Shown here piece after piece: positions 16,585 through 24,528 of a DNA stretch of 64,000 nucleotides. The notes beneath the pieces are model-generated. The model saw only the letters and a list, made by a program, of their open reading frames with translations. It had not been told where the DNA came from and made no database searches. Positions within the stretch are counted from its first letter, which is position 1. Each line of letters opens with the position of its first letter. Position numbers and translations under genes: made by a program. Source of the stretch: CAG-103 sp905215475 (GTDB lineage Bacteria; Bacillota; Clostridia; Oscillospirales; Oscillospiraceae); NCBI GenBank assembly GCA_905215475.1, contig CAJMPW010000004.1, positions 124,001-188,000 of the forward strand, written 5' to 3'.

Positions 16585-17190
16585 ATGTTTAACGATACGC
16601 TGCGAGCGCTGCGCCAAAAGCGAGATATGACGCAGGCAGAGGTGGCGCGTGAGCTTTTTATAAGTCAGGCGGCATATTCAAAATATGAGGTCGGCACATC
16701 GAGCCCGAACCCGGAGACGCTTGCAAGGCTCGCGGACGTGCTTGGCGTGTCCGTGGACTACTTGGTCGGAAACGGTGCAGGCCCAAAACGCCTCGGCTAC
16801 ATCCGCATCCCTGTCCTCAGCCGCGTGGCTGCGGGCATCCCGATCGACGCCATCGAGGACATCATTGACTGGGAGGACATCAGCGCAGCGGCCGCCGGTG
16901 ACGGCGAGTACTTTGGTCTGCAGATCAAGGGGCACAGCATGGAACCCAAGATTTCGGACGGCGACATCGTCATCGTCCGCCGCCAGCCGGACGTGGACAG
17001 CGGCGACATCGCCGTCGTGCTGGTCAACGGCGACGACGCGACAGTCAAAAGAGTCAAAAAGACCCCGCAGGGCGTGACGTTGATACCCAGCAATCCCGCC
17101 TACGATCCCATGTACTACACAAATGCGGAGATCAAGAGCTTACCTGTGAAAATCCTCGGCCGCGTGGTAGAGCTGCGCGCAAAGCTTTGA
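16585..17190 (+). CDS. LexA/CI-like repressor (HTH-XRE plus S24 peptidase)
   Basis: A 201-residue self-cleaving type repressor. Residues 4-62 are an XRE helix-turn-helix (MTQAEVARELFISQAAYSKYE). The S24 domain follows: cleavage site Ala83-Gly84 (VAAGIPID), catalytic Ser118 (GHSMEP) and Lys155 (ATVKRV). Such proteins repress until RecA-stimulated autocleavage; this architecture is shared by phage CI-like and ICE-encoded repressors as well as some chromosomal regulators. ATG 16585 is chosen for AGAGGTG at 6-base spacing; an in-frame ATG at 16564 is the alternative. It sits alone in a low-GC patch with no phage genes, so it may be a remnant or a free-standing regulator. Confidence 0.85.
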   Translation: MFNDTLRALRQKRDMTQAEVARELFISQAAYSKYEVGTSSPNPETLARLADVLGVSVDYLVGNGAGPKRLGYIRIPVLSRVAAGIPIDAIEDIIDWEDISAAAAGDGEYFGLQIKGHSMEPKISDGDIVIVRRQPDVDSGDIAVVLVNGDDATVKRVKKTPQGVTLIPSNPAYDPMYYTNAEIKSLPVKILGRVVELRAKL

Positions 17191-17606
17191 TGCGTGTCCA
17201 TTTTGGACACAAAAAATCCCGTACTGGCACACCGGGCGCACAATTTAAGAGCTATGCAAAATTATCCAAAAAATCGCGGCATATGCTTGATTTGACGACG
17301 GACGACACCGCGGACGTGATGACAGTCTGCGCAAATCTATCGCGCAGCTCGCAAGACAAGATTGCCTGCACGCTCAAAAAATTTTGTGTCCTGCGAAAAG
17401 TCTGATGCGGTGCGGTTAAATCCGTGCGTGGACCTGCGTGCCGGATGGAAAAAGTCAGCAGAAAAGGAGGCGTTTCCCCGCGCCGGAAGCCACTGAAAAA
17501 GTATCCCAAAAAATATCCCCATGACGCCGCAGCAGGCATAAAATATCCGCTTTTTTATCCCCGCACAGCGGGCATCCTGACGCAATACGGACGTACTGCA
17601 AAACGC
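17191..17606. other. Low-GC stretch after the repressor, no clear gene
   Basis: About 415 bases. GTGTCC-5-GGACAC, a perfect 6-base inverted repeat, lies at 17194-17210 right after the repressor stop. A 72-codon plus-strand frame (17187-17405) ends in a helix-like stretch (SQDKIACTLKKF) but lacks a ribosome site, and I do not call it. The bases are AT-rich and contain scattered A-runs. Confidence 0.4.
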
Positions 17607-17642
17607 AAAAAACCCGGCAATCTCAATGGATTGCCGGGTTTT
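17607..17642 (-). terminator. tRNA-Val terminator
   Basis: On the minus strand AACCCGGCAATCC pairs with GGATTGCCGGG-type bases, followed by TTTTTTG, five bases past the tRNA CCA end. Confidence 0.85.
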
Positions 17643-17646
17643 CCGC

Positions 17647-17723
17647 TGGTGGACGATACAGGACTTGAACCTGTGACCCTCCGCACGTCAAGCGGATGCT
17701 CATACCAGCTGAGCTAATCGTCC
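17647..17723 (-). tRNA. tRNA-Val, anticodon GAC
   Basis: Cloverleaf on the minus strand: acceptor GGACGAT/ATCGTCC, D-arm AGCTCAGCTGG, anticodon stem-loop with loop TTGACGT (anticodon GAC), T-arm with GGTTCAAGTCC, and encoded CCA. It reads GUC and GUU codons, so it should read the GUC specifier proposed in the valS T-box. Confidence 0.95.
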
Positions 17724-17737
17724 GTGTCAGCTTGCTT

Positions 17738-17766
17738 ATTCTAACGCATCTATTGTGCTTTGTCAA
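17738..17766 (-). promoter_or_regulatory. Sigma-A promoter of tRNA-Val
   Basis: TTGACA, 17-base spacer, TAGAAT on the minus strand, ending 14 bases before the tRNA 5' end. Confidence 0.75.
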
Positions 17767-17774
17767 CCCCTTTT

Positions 17775-17808
17775 TTCGACGGCTCTGATTTTTTTCAGAG
17801 CCGTCGAA
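17775..17808 (-). terminator. Hairpin after the zinc-ribbon gene
   Basis: Fourteen-base perfect stem TTCGACGGCTCTGA/TCAGAGCCGTCGAA, 12 bases past the stop. In the gene's direction it is followed by A residues rather than T, so it may stabilise the mRNA end more than terminate. Confidence 0.45.
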
Positions 17809-17819
17809 TCGGGTGGGCA

Positions 17820-18455
17820 TTACTTGGCCGAAATATACACCGTGCAATCGGCCTTTACGCCGCCGCACTCGACCGTGATCGTCGTCGTACCCTTGCCGAC
17901 ACCGGTCACAACACCCTTGTCGCTGACCTTAGCAACAGACTCGTCCTTGCTCGACCACGTGACCGTCTGGTCGGTGCCGGTCGGATAAACCGTTGCGCTC
18001 AGCTGCACCTCATCGCCGACCTTGGCCGCAAACTCCGTGCGCTTACTGCCGAGGAACGTGATCGTGACGCTCGTGACCGAGGGCGTCGGCGTCGGGGTCG
18101 GCGTGGGTGTGGGCGTCGGCGTCGGCGTCGTGACCGGTGCGGCGCTCGAAACGGTCGCCGGCGGAGTTGGCTCGACCGAGGCGGACGGATTTTTCTCCGC
18201 GTTCAGGCTCACGGTGATGAGCACGATCACAGCCGCGACGACTGCGATGAGCAAAATGCCGCCGAACAGCAGCTGCCACTTCGTGTTGACAGCGGCATGC
18301 TCCGCCGCCGGTGTGCCGGCGTTCATGCTTGACGTGCGCAGCGGGATGCGTTCGGCCGATTTCTTGCGGCTCGTGCCGCAGTATGGGCAGCGGCTGCGCA
18401 GACCGGAATATTCCCGGCCGCAGCGCCGACAGGTGATCTTGGGAATGACGCTCAT
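17820..18455 (-). CDS. Zinc-ribbon membrane protein with BIG2 domain
   Basis: A 211-residue protein. Residues 9-28 hold a CxxC-CxxC zinc ribbon (CRRCG and CPYCG), about 61-83 one membrane span, 100-120 a Thr-Pro repeat tether, and 120-211 a bacterial Ig-like group 2 domain (VTWSSKDESVAKVSDKG). The layout suggests a cytosolic zinc ribbon with an extracellular Ig-like module. ATG 18455 follows GGAGGC; the open frame runs further upstream without a start signal. Function unknown. Confidence 0.8.
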   Translation of the reverse strand: MSVIPKITCRRCGREYSGLRSRCPYCGTSRKKSAERIPLRTSSMNAGTPAAEHAAVNTKWQLLFGGILLIAVVAAVIVLITVSLNAEKNPSASVEPTPPATVSSAAPVTTPTPTPTPTPTPTPTPSVTSVTITFLGSKRTEFAAKVGDEVQLSATVYPTGTDQTVTWSSKDESVAKVSDKGVVTGVGKGTTTITVECGGVKADCTVYISAK

Positions 18456-18500
18456 AAAAAGCCTCCAGTAAGTAAAGAATCCATATGTTTTTCCTGCCTT

Positions 18501-18529
18501 ATCATACACTGTTCGGTTTTTTTCGTCAA
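18501..18529 (-). promoter_or_regulatory. Sigma-A promoter of the zinc-ribbon gene
   Basis: TTGACG, 17-base spacer, TATGAT on the minus strand, 46 bases before the start. Confidence 0.65.
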
Positions 18530-18561
18530 GAGGGAGCACCCGCCCCCTCTTGGCGGCCGGA

Positions 18562-19920
18562 TCAAAACTGCGGCTGCACACTGTCGAGCGCGTCCAGAAG
18601 CCGGATGCGCTCCTGCTGACCGGTGCGGGCGTTGACGGCGATGATGCAGCGCTGCCCGTCGTCTGTCTCGCACAGGTATTCATAGCACAGCGTCTCACGC
18701 GCGCCGCTGAGCCGCAGCAGCGCCGTGCGCGTATCCAAGACCTGCAGCGACCCGGGCACGGCGGTGCGCCCCGCCTCCGCGCCGAGGATGTCCGCCGGCA
18801 GCGTGCGCACCCGGTGCGTATCGAGATACTCCGCCGACGCAAAGCCGCAGACCGCGCCGTTGTCGAGCCGGACGCGCACACGCAGCCGATCCGCCGTGCA
18901 CAGCACGCCGTCCTGCACATAGCAAAACGTGCAGATGACAGACTGCCCCGCGTCCTCCATGTCGAGCAGGCGCATATTGGCGTAGCCGCGCTCGCGCAGG
19001 AAATCCGCCGCCGCCTCCGCCGCCTGTTCCGGTGAGAGCACCGGCGCGCCGCCGGTACACGAGGAGTAATAGCGTAGCACCTCCCCGCCCGTCACCGTGA
19101 GCGCGATATACGACGCATCGTCCCCGTCGTCGATATCGAAGTTCCAGCACGGCACAGCGCCCTCCGAGCGTCCGGTCGCGCGCAGACGCGATGCATCCAC
19201 ATCCAAAAACGCCGCAGCCGAAGCCTGCGCCTGCGTCTGCGTGACATCGTCGCGCCCGGCCAGCACGGCGTACTCCGCCGCCGTGCGCTCACGATACGTG
19301 CCGTCAGCATCCGGCAGCGGCAGATCCTCAAACGAATCGGCCAGCGCCGCAAGCTCCGCCTCGAGCGTATCGGGCAGCTCCGCCTCTGTGTCGAGATTTG
19401 CCAGCGACTGTGTGCTGCGCACGTGTGCCGCCGTCGTGACCGCGCCGTCGGCGAGCGACGCGCCGAGCACACCGAGCCGGGCGCTGAGCTGTGCCGTAGT
19501 CTCGTAGATGGCGCGCAGCTGCGCAAGCTCCTCGGCCGTGAACGCTTTGCCCTCCGCCGCGCTGCGCGAGAGTGTGCGCGCATAGTCTCCGGCAATGGCG
19601 ATGTTGCGCGCGATGCGCGCGAGCGCGTGCGACTGCACCGGCAGCACGCCGAGCGCCATCTGCGCCGTCTGCGCGTGGCTGTAAATATCCGTGCAGACCG
19701 TGCACGCCATGGCCGGCGTCGTCGCATAGAGGCTCTTTTGCAGGGCGCTGTTGAGCTCCTCAACGGCATCGAGCACCTCACCATAGGCGTGGCGATAGTT
19801 GGCATCCATCGCCGTCCGGCGGCGGCCGGCATCCGTGCGGCAGGCGATGAGCCCGACAGCCAGCGCCGCGATGAGCGCCGCCGTATAGGAAATGATGAGC
19901 ACGCGGGTTTTCTTCTTCAT
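18562..19920 (-). CDS. ypeB: Germination protein YpeB-like
   Basis: A 452-residue protein matching YpeB in length and plan: one N-terminal membrane span, a long helical region (about 40-200) and C-terminal PepSY-like repeats (about 215-450, with VTQTQAQASAAAFL and EQAAEAAADFLRERGY). In spore formers YpeB holds and protects the cortex-lytic enzyme SleB. Here sleB is not next to it; the upstream neighbours are an unknown protein and gltX. Its ribosome site (GGAAGGGG) lies inside a 10-base perfect hairpin, so translation may be restricted. Confidence 0.85.
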   Translation of the reverse strand: MKKKTRVLIISYTAALIAALAVGLIACRTDAGRRRTAMDANYRHAYGEVLDAVEELNSALQKSLYATTPAMACTVCTDIYSHAQTAQMALGVLPVQSHALARIARNIAIAGDYARTLSRSAAEGKAFTAEELAQLRAIYETTAQLSARLGVLGASLADGAVTTAAHVRSTQSLANLDTEAELPDTLEAELAALADSFEDLPLPDADGTYRERTAAEYAVLAGRDDVTQTQAQASAAAFLDVDASRLRATGRSEGAVPCWNFDIDDGDDASYIALTVTGGEVLRYYSSCTGGAPVLSPEQAAEAAADFLRERGYANMRLLDMEDAGQSVICTFCYVQDGVLCTADRLRVRVRLDNGAVCGFASAEYLDTHRVRTLPADILGAEAGRTAVPGSLQVLDTRTALLRLSGARETLCYEYLCETDDGQRCIIAVNARTGQQERIRLLDALDSVQPQF

Positions 19921-19929
19921 AGCAAACCA

Positions 19930-19959
19930 CCCCTTCCGGAATATTGTTGCCGGAAGGGG
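19930..19959 (-). promoter_or_regulatory. Hairpin hiding the ypeB ribosome site
   Basis: On the minus strand CCCCTTCCGG pairs perfectly with CCGGAAGGGG across a 10-base loop. The 3' arm holds the only Shine-Dalgarno for ypeB, 9 bases from its ATG. There is no T-run, so a terminator is less likely than a translational control or an RNA end structure. Confidence 0.55.
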
Positions 19960-19981
19960 CGGTTTTCATGTGCAATTATTC

Positions 19982-20662
19982 TCAGCCGGTGATCTGCAGC
20001 GTCTGCGCCGAGGCAAAGAGGCTGTCATACCAGTTTGCCGGTGCGATGCCCGCATGGCAGAGCACGACCGAAATGCAGCCGTTCGCCGTCGGGATCAGAT
20101 ACGCCTCAAGCTCGCGCTGCACCGTGACGCCCTTGACGCCGTAGGCGGTCAGAGCGCCGAGCTTGACCTCGCCGAGCGTCTCCATGCTCGCGATCGTGCC
20201 GTAATCGTTCAGGATCGTGCCCGCAAGCGTCTGCGCGTCCGCACCCATGTGATAGCCGATCTCGAGATAGGCATCCATGCTCGCATCGTCCGCGCGGGCA
20301 AAGCAGCACTTGCCGTCCAGCTCCGTGCTCAGAAACATGCCCTGATCAAGATAGAGCGAAAAGTCCGGACCGCCGCGCTGCGCAAACGAGCCCTTGACGA
20401 GCTGCATGGTCTTATCCTCCCCGTCGACCGGCACGGCCTGCTCCGCGTCGCGCGCAGGCGTCTCGCCGCTGCCGAGGATGAGCTCCGGCTCGTCGCCGAA
20501 CGGGAACTGCGGCAGCGTTGTCTCGGCCGGTGCTTCCGGCCCCGCAGCCGGCCGGCGAATGCGGATATCGGCCACGTTGACCACGATCAGCGCGATCGCA
20601 AGCAGCACGACCACGACGGCCATGACGATGACCGCCCGCTCCACGCCCGTGCGTTTTTTCAT
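19982..20662 (-). CDS. Hypothetical membrane-anchored protein
   Basis: A 226-residue protein with a basic N-terminus and one membrane span (about 10-30), a Pro/Glu-rich linker to about 75, and an extracytoplasmic domain that I do not recognise (SFAQRGGPDFSLYLDQGMF... ending in SAQTLQITG). The start ATG 20662 lies 5 bases after the gltX stop and uses GGAAGGGTGA overlapping it, so translation is coupled. It sits between gltX and ypeB; a link to spores or germination is only suggested by position. Confidence 0.7.
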   Translation of the reverse strand: MKKRTGVERAVIVMAVVVVLLAIALIVVNVADIRIRRPAAGPEAPAETTLPQFPFGDEPELILGSGETPARDAEQAVPVDGEDKTMQLVKGSFAQRGGPDFSLYLDQGMFLSTELDGKCCFARADDASMDAYLEIGYHMGADAQTLAGTILNDYGTIASMETLGEVKLGALTAYGVKGVTVQRELEAYLIPTANGCISVVLCHAGIAPANWYDSLFASAQTLQITG

Positions 20663-20667
20663 ACCGT

Positions 20668-22158
20668 TCACCCTTCCAGCTTGGCGATGCCGGCGTCGAT
20701 CCGGCGCAGGGTCTCGTCCCGGCCGAGGATGCGGCAGATCTCCACCGCGCCGCCGGGCGTCACCGCGCGGCCGGACACCGCAATGCGCACCGGCCACATC
20801 ACCTTGGCATTTTTCACTTCCAGCCGCTCGGCCAGTTCCTTCATGGAGGCGAGCAGGGTCTCATCGTCCCACGCCGGGAGCGCCGCGAGCAGCGGACGCA
20901 CCGCGTGCAGCATCTCGAGCGAGACGGCGGGGTCGGTCTTGGATTTCTTGTTCGTGTAGAGCGCAAGATCATATTCCGGCAGCGCGTCGAAGAAATCGAC
21001 CTTTTCGGGGATGTCCGTGAGCACCTCGCAGCGCTGCTGCAGCAGCGGCGCGATTTGCGCCGGGTCAATGGCAGGATTTTTCACCGTCTGACGGATATAG
21101 GGTGCGGCCACGGCAGCAAACTGCTCCGGCGTCATGGCGCGGATATACTCGCTGTTGAAATACTTGAGCTTGTCGATATCGAAGATCGCCGGGGACTTGG
21201 AAATGCCCTTGACGTCGAACGCCTCCACGAGCTCGGGCAGCGAATAGATCTCCCGCTCGCCGCCGGGCGCCCAGCCGAGCAGCGCCACATAGTTGACCAC
21301 TGCCTGCGACAGATAGCCCTGCGCGATCAGATCTTCATACGACGGGTCGCCGTGGCGCTTGGACATCTTGTTGTGCTGGTCGCGCATGACCGGCGAGCAG
21401 TGGATATACTTCGGGATCTCCCAGCCGAAGCCCTCATAGAGGAGGTTATATTTCGGCGTCGACGACAGGTACTCCGACCCGCGCACAACGTGCGTGATGC
21501 CCATGAGATGGTCGTCGATGACGTTTGCGAAGTTATACGTCGGCAGACCGTCGCGCTTGATGAGCACCTGGTCGTCGAGCGTGTCGTTGTCGACCGTGAT
21601 GTCGCCGAAGATCTCGTCATGGAACGTGGTCTTGCCCTCGCGCGGGATCTTCTGGCGGATGACGTAGGGCTTGCCGGCGGCAAGGTTTGCCGCGATCTCC
21701 TCCTCGCTCAGGCGCGAGCAGCGGCCGTCATATTTATGGATGGCCGTGCCGTCGGAAACATGCTCCTCGGCCGCATCGTCCTTATCGCAGAAGCAGCGGT
21801 AGGCGTGACCGCGCGCGATGAGGAGCTCTGCATATTCCTTATAGAGTCCGCGCCGCTCGGTCTGGATATACGGACCGACCGGACCGCCGACATCCGGTCC
21901 CTCGTCGTGCGTCAGGCCGCAGGCGCGCATGGTGCTGTAGATGACGTCGACCGCGCCCTCGACATAGCGCCCCTGGTCGGTGTCCTCAATGCGCAGGATG
22001 AACTTGCCGCCGGCGTGCCGCGCGATCAGATACGTATAGAGCGCCGTGCGCAGATTGCCGACGTGCATATACCCCGTCGGGCTCGGCGCAAAGCGCGTGC
22101 GCACCTCTCCGTGCGGGATGCGCAGCTCCATGTCTTCAAACCACTTTTGATCTTTCAT
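20668..22158 (-). CDS. gltX: Glutamyl-tRNA synthetase
   Basis: A 496-residue class I synthetase that charges tRNA-Glu. HIGH-type motif PSPTGYMHVGN and KMSKRHGD are present, and the C-terminal helical anticodon-binding cage is complete. GGAGG precedes ATG 22158. First gene of gltX-orf-ypeB, divergent from trpS. A glutaminyl-tRNA synthetase also exists in this window, so this enzyme need not be the non-discriminating type. Confidence 0.96.
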   Translation of the reverse strand: MKDQKWFEDMELRIPHGEVRTRFAPSPTGYMHVGNLRTALYTYLIARHAGGKFILRIEDTDQGRYVEGAVDVIYSTMRACGLTHDEGPDVGGPVGPYIQTERRGLYKEYAELLIARGHAYRCFCDKDDAAEEHVSDGTAIHKYDGRCSRLSEEEIAANLAAGKPYVIRQKIPREGKTTFHDEIFGDITVDNDTLDDQVLIKRDGLPTYNFANVIDDHLMGITHVVRGSEYLSSTPKYNLLYEGFGWEIPKYIHCSPVMRDQHNKMSKRHGDPSYEDLIAQGYLSQAVVNYVALLGWAPGGEREIYSLPELVEAFDVKGISKSPAIFDIDKLKYFNSEYIRAMTPEQFAAVAAPYIRQTVKNPAIDPAQIAPLLQQRCEVLTDIPEKVDFFDALPEYDLALYTNKKSKTDPAVSLEMLHAVRPLLAALPAWDDETLLASMKELAERLEVKNAKVMWPVRIAVSGRAVTPGGAVEICRILGRDETLRRIDAGIAKLEG

Positions 22159-22198
22159 ATTTTGATAGCCTCCGGATCACTTTGCTCAGATTATTTAT

Positions 22199-22227
22199 AT
22201 CTTATTTTACATCACAGGGATTGTCAA
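22199..22227 (-). promoter_or_regulatory. Sigma-A promoter of gltX
   Basis: TTGACA, 17-base spacer, TAAGAT on the minus strand. Confidence 0.75.
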
Positions 22228-22241
22228 GGGAACTTTCGATG

Positions 22242-22270
22242 TTGTATTCCACAACAGGTTGTGGTACAAT
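22242..22270 (+). promoter_or_regulatory. trpS promoter with palindrome in its spacer
   Basis: TTGTAT, 17-base spacer, TACAAT on the plus strand. The spacer contains CCACAAC-AG-GTTGTGG (22249-22264), a perfect 7-base inverted repeat lying exactly between the two boxes: a natural place for a repressor or activator. No T-box is seen before trpS. Confidence 0.65.
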
Positions 22271-22320
22271 ATTCAAACAAATGCGAATTTTCAGCAAGAT
22301 AGCTAAGGAAGTAATCAACT

Positions 22321-23334
22321 ATGGAAGAAAACACTGCAAAGAAAGTCATGCTCTCGGGCATCCAGCCCTCCGGCGACCTGACGCTCGGGTCTTATCTGGG
22401 CGCGATCAAAAACTGGAGCGAACGCGCCGAGATCTTTGACTGCTATTATTTCATGGCCGACCTGCACTCGATCACCGTGCGCCAGAACCCCGCCGACCTG
22501 CGCCGGCGCACCATTGAGCAGCTCGCGCAGTACATCGCCTGCGGCCTGGATCCGGAAAAGAACACGCTCTTTATCCAGAGCCATGTGCCCGCGCACACGC
22601 AGCTCGGCTGGGTGCTCAACTGCTACACCATGTTCGGCGAGCTCTCGCGCATGACGCAGTTCAAGGACAAGAGCGCCAAGAACGCCGAGAACATCAACGG
22701 CGGTCTGTTCACCTATCCCGCACTGATGGCGGCGGACATCCTGCTCTACCAGCCGGACTACGTCCCCGTCGGCAGCGACCAGAAGCAGCACGTCGAGCTC
22801 TGCCGCGACGTGGCCACCCGCTTCAACAACATCTACGGCGACGTGTTCAAGATCCCCGAGCCGTACATTCCGAAGGTCGGCGCGCGCGTCATGAGCCTCT
22901 CCTCGCCGGAGAACAAAATGTCCAAGTCCGACAAAGACCCCAACGGCACCGTGTACCTGCTCGACCGTCCGGAGGACATCATGCGCAAGTTCAAAAAGGC
23001 CGTCACCGACTCCGACACCGAGCGCTGCGTGCGCTTTGACGTGGACAGCAAGCCCGGCGTGGCCAACCTCATGAGCATCTACTCTGCCTGCACCGGCAAG
23101 ACCTTCGAGCAGATCGAGGCGGAGTTTGAGGGCAAGGGCTACGGCGCGTTCAAGCCCGCAGTCGGTGAGGCCGTCGTCGAGACGCTGCGCCCCATCCGTG
23201 AGGAGACCGAGCGTCTGCTCAAGGACAAGGCCTATCTTGAGAGCGTATACAAAGCCGGCGCGGAAAAGGCGTCCTACATCGCCAACAAGACGATGCGCAA
23301 GGTCTACAAGAAGGTCGGCTTCGTCGCCAGATAA
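22321..23334 (+). CDS. trpS: Tryptophanyl-tRNA synthetase
   Basis: A 337-residue class Ic synthetase that charges tRNA-Trp. The HIGH-type motif is in SGDLTLGSYLGAI and the KMSKS loop is in ENKMSKSDKD. Length is normal and both ends match the family. It is followed after 27 bases by tagO and then wecB, so it may share a transcript with cell-wall polymer genes. Confidence 0.96.
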   Translation: MEENTAKKVMLSGIQPSGDLTLGSYLGAIKNWSERAEIFDCYYFMADLHSITVRQNPADLRRRTIEQLAQYIACGLDPEKNTLFIQSHVPAHTQLGWVLNCYTMFGELSRMTQFKDKSAKNAENINGGLFTYPALMAADILLYQPDYVPVGSDQKQHVELCRDVATRFNNIYGDVFKIPEPYIPKVGARVMSLSSPENKMSKSDKDPNGTVYLLDRPEDIMRKFKKAVTDSDTERCVRFDVDSKPGVANLMSIYSACTGKTFEQIEAEFEGKGYGAFKPAVGEAVVETLRPIREETERLLKDKAYLESVYKAGAEKASYIANKTMRKVYKKVGFVAR

Positions 23335-23361
23335 TCTTTACATTATTGGAGATCGGTTCTC

Positions 23362-24528
23362 ATGTTTCTTAACACTGCTGTCTGGATCAAAGTCATGCTT
23401 GCGATCCTCTTCGCGTTCGTGGTCAGCTTTGCGCTGACTCCGATCGTCAAGCGGCTGGCCGTGAAGGTCGGTGCCGTGGACGTGCCCGGTGAGGCGCGGC
23501 GCGTGCACGACCATCCCATCCCCCGCATGGGCGGTCTGGCCATCTTTCTGGGCTTTCTCGTCTCGATGCTCCTGTTTGTGGACATCACGCAGGAGGTGCG
23601 CGGCATTCTCATCGGGTCGATCATCATCGTCATCACCGGCGTGATCGACGACATCGTCTCGCTGCGCGCGTGGACGAAGTTTCTGATCCAGATCCTTGCC
23701 GCCGTCATCGCCGTGCTGCACGGCGTGGTCATCAACGTCGTGTCGAACCCGAACGTGTTCAGCAATCAGGAGGCCATCGTCCTCGGCTGGGTCGCCATCC
23801 CGCTGACCGTGCTGTGGATCGTCGGCATCACCAACTCCGTCAACCTCATCGACGGACTTGACGGTCTGGCCGTCGGCGTGTCGACCATCAGCTGCGTGAC
23901 GATCCTCGTCGTGGCGCTGCTCGTGTCCGAGCCGAACGTGGCGCTCATCGTCGCGGCGCTTGCCGGCGCGTGCATCGGCTTCATGCCCTACAACCTCAAC
24001 CCCGCCCGCATCTTCATGGGCGACACCGGTTCGCTGCTGCTCGGCTACGTGCTGGCAACGGTGTCGGTGCTCGGCCTGTTCAAGTTCTACGCGATCGTGA
24101 CATTTGTCGTGCCGGTGCTCGCGCTGGCGGTGCCGCTGTCGGACACGCTCTTTGCGTTCTGCCGCCGCATCCTCCACGGTCAGAGCCCGTTTCACGCCGA
24201 CCGCGGGCATTTCCACCACAAGCTCATGGATCTCGGTCTGAATCAGAAGCAGGCCGTTGCGATCCTGTATGCCGTGAGCGCCACGCTCGGTCTCGCCGCC
24301 GTCGTGCTCACGACAAAGGGCACGATCCGCATCGCGCTGCTGATCCTTGCGCTGCTGATCGGCCTTGTCGTGTGCGCCTTCATCCGCAAGAGCGTGCACA
24401 AGCATCACCTTGACGTGGAGCTGGAGGAGGCAAAGGCCGCAGCGCAGACGCACGAGGAAGCGGAGTCTGCTGCCGCAGCTGGCAGCACCGCACCTGTACA
24501 GGAGGACAACGATGAGCAAACGCATTAA
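23362..24528 (+). CDS. tagO: Undecaprenyl-phosphate GlcNAc-1-phosphate transferase
   Basis: A 388-residue polytopic membrane enzyme of the MraY/WecA/TagO family, which loads a sugar phosphate on undecaprenyl phosphate. Visible motifs: Asp96-Asp97 in GVIDDIVS, GLDGLAVG, NPARIFMGDTGS and the histidine-rich HADRGHFHHKL. About eleven membrane spans, then a 35-residue charged Ala/Glu-rich tail. The next gene, wecB, makes UDP-ManNAc, so the pair fits the start of teichoic acid or capsule linkage-unit synthesis (GlcNAc-ManNAc). Confidence 0.93.
   Translation: MFLNTAVWIKVMLAILFAFVVSFALTPIVKRLAVKVGAVDVPGEARRVHDHPIPRMGGLAIFLGFLVSMLLFVDITQEVRGILIGSIIIVITGVIDDIVSLRAWTKFLIQILAAVIAVLHGVVINVVSNPNVFSNQEAIVLGWVAIPLTVLWIVGITNSVNLIDGLDGLAVGVSTISCVTILVVALLVSEPNVALIVAALAGACIGFMPYNLNPARIFMGDTGSLLLGYVLATVSVLGLFKFYAIVTFVVPVLALAVPLSDTLFAFCRRILHGQSPFHADRGHFHHKLMDLGLNQKQAVAILYAVSATLGLAAVVLTTKGTIRIALLILALLIGLVVCAFIRKSVHKHHLDVELEEAKAAAQTHEEAESAAAAGSTAPVQEDNDEQTH

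Noticed and set aside
17187..17405. Seventy-two-codon frame after the LexA-like repressor
   Set aside because: A helix-like end is visible, but there is no ribosome site or family; kept only as a note.
18080..18130. Tandem GTCGGC-type repeat as a mobile or regulatory repeat
   Set aside because: It encodes the Thr-Pro linker of the zinc-ribbon/BIG2 protein.
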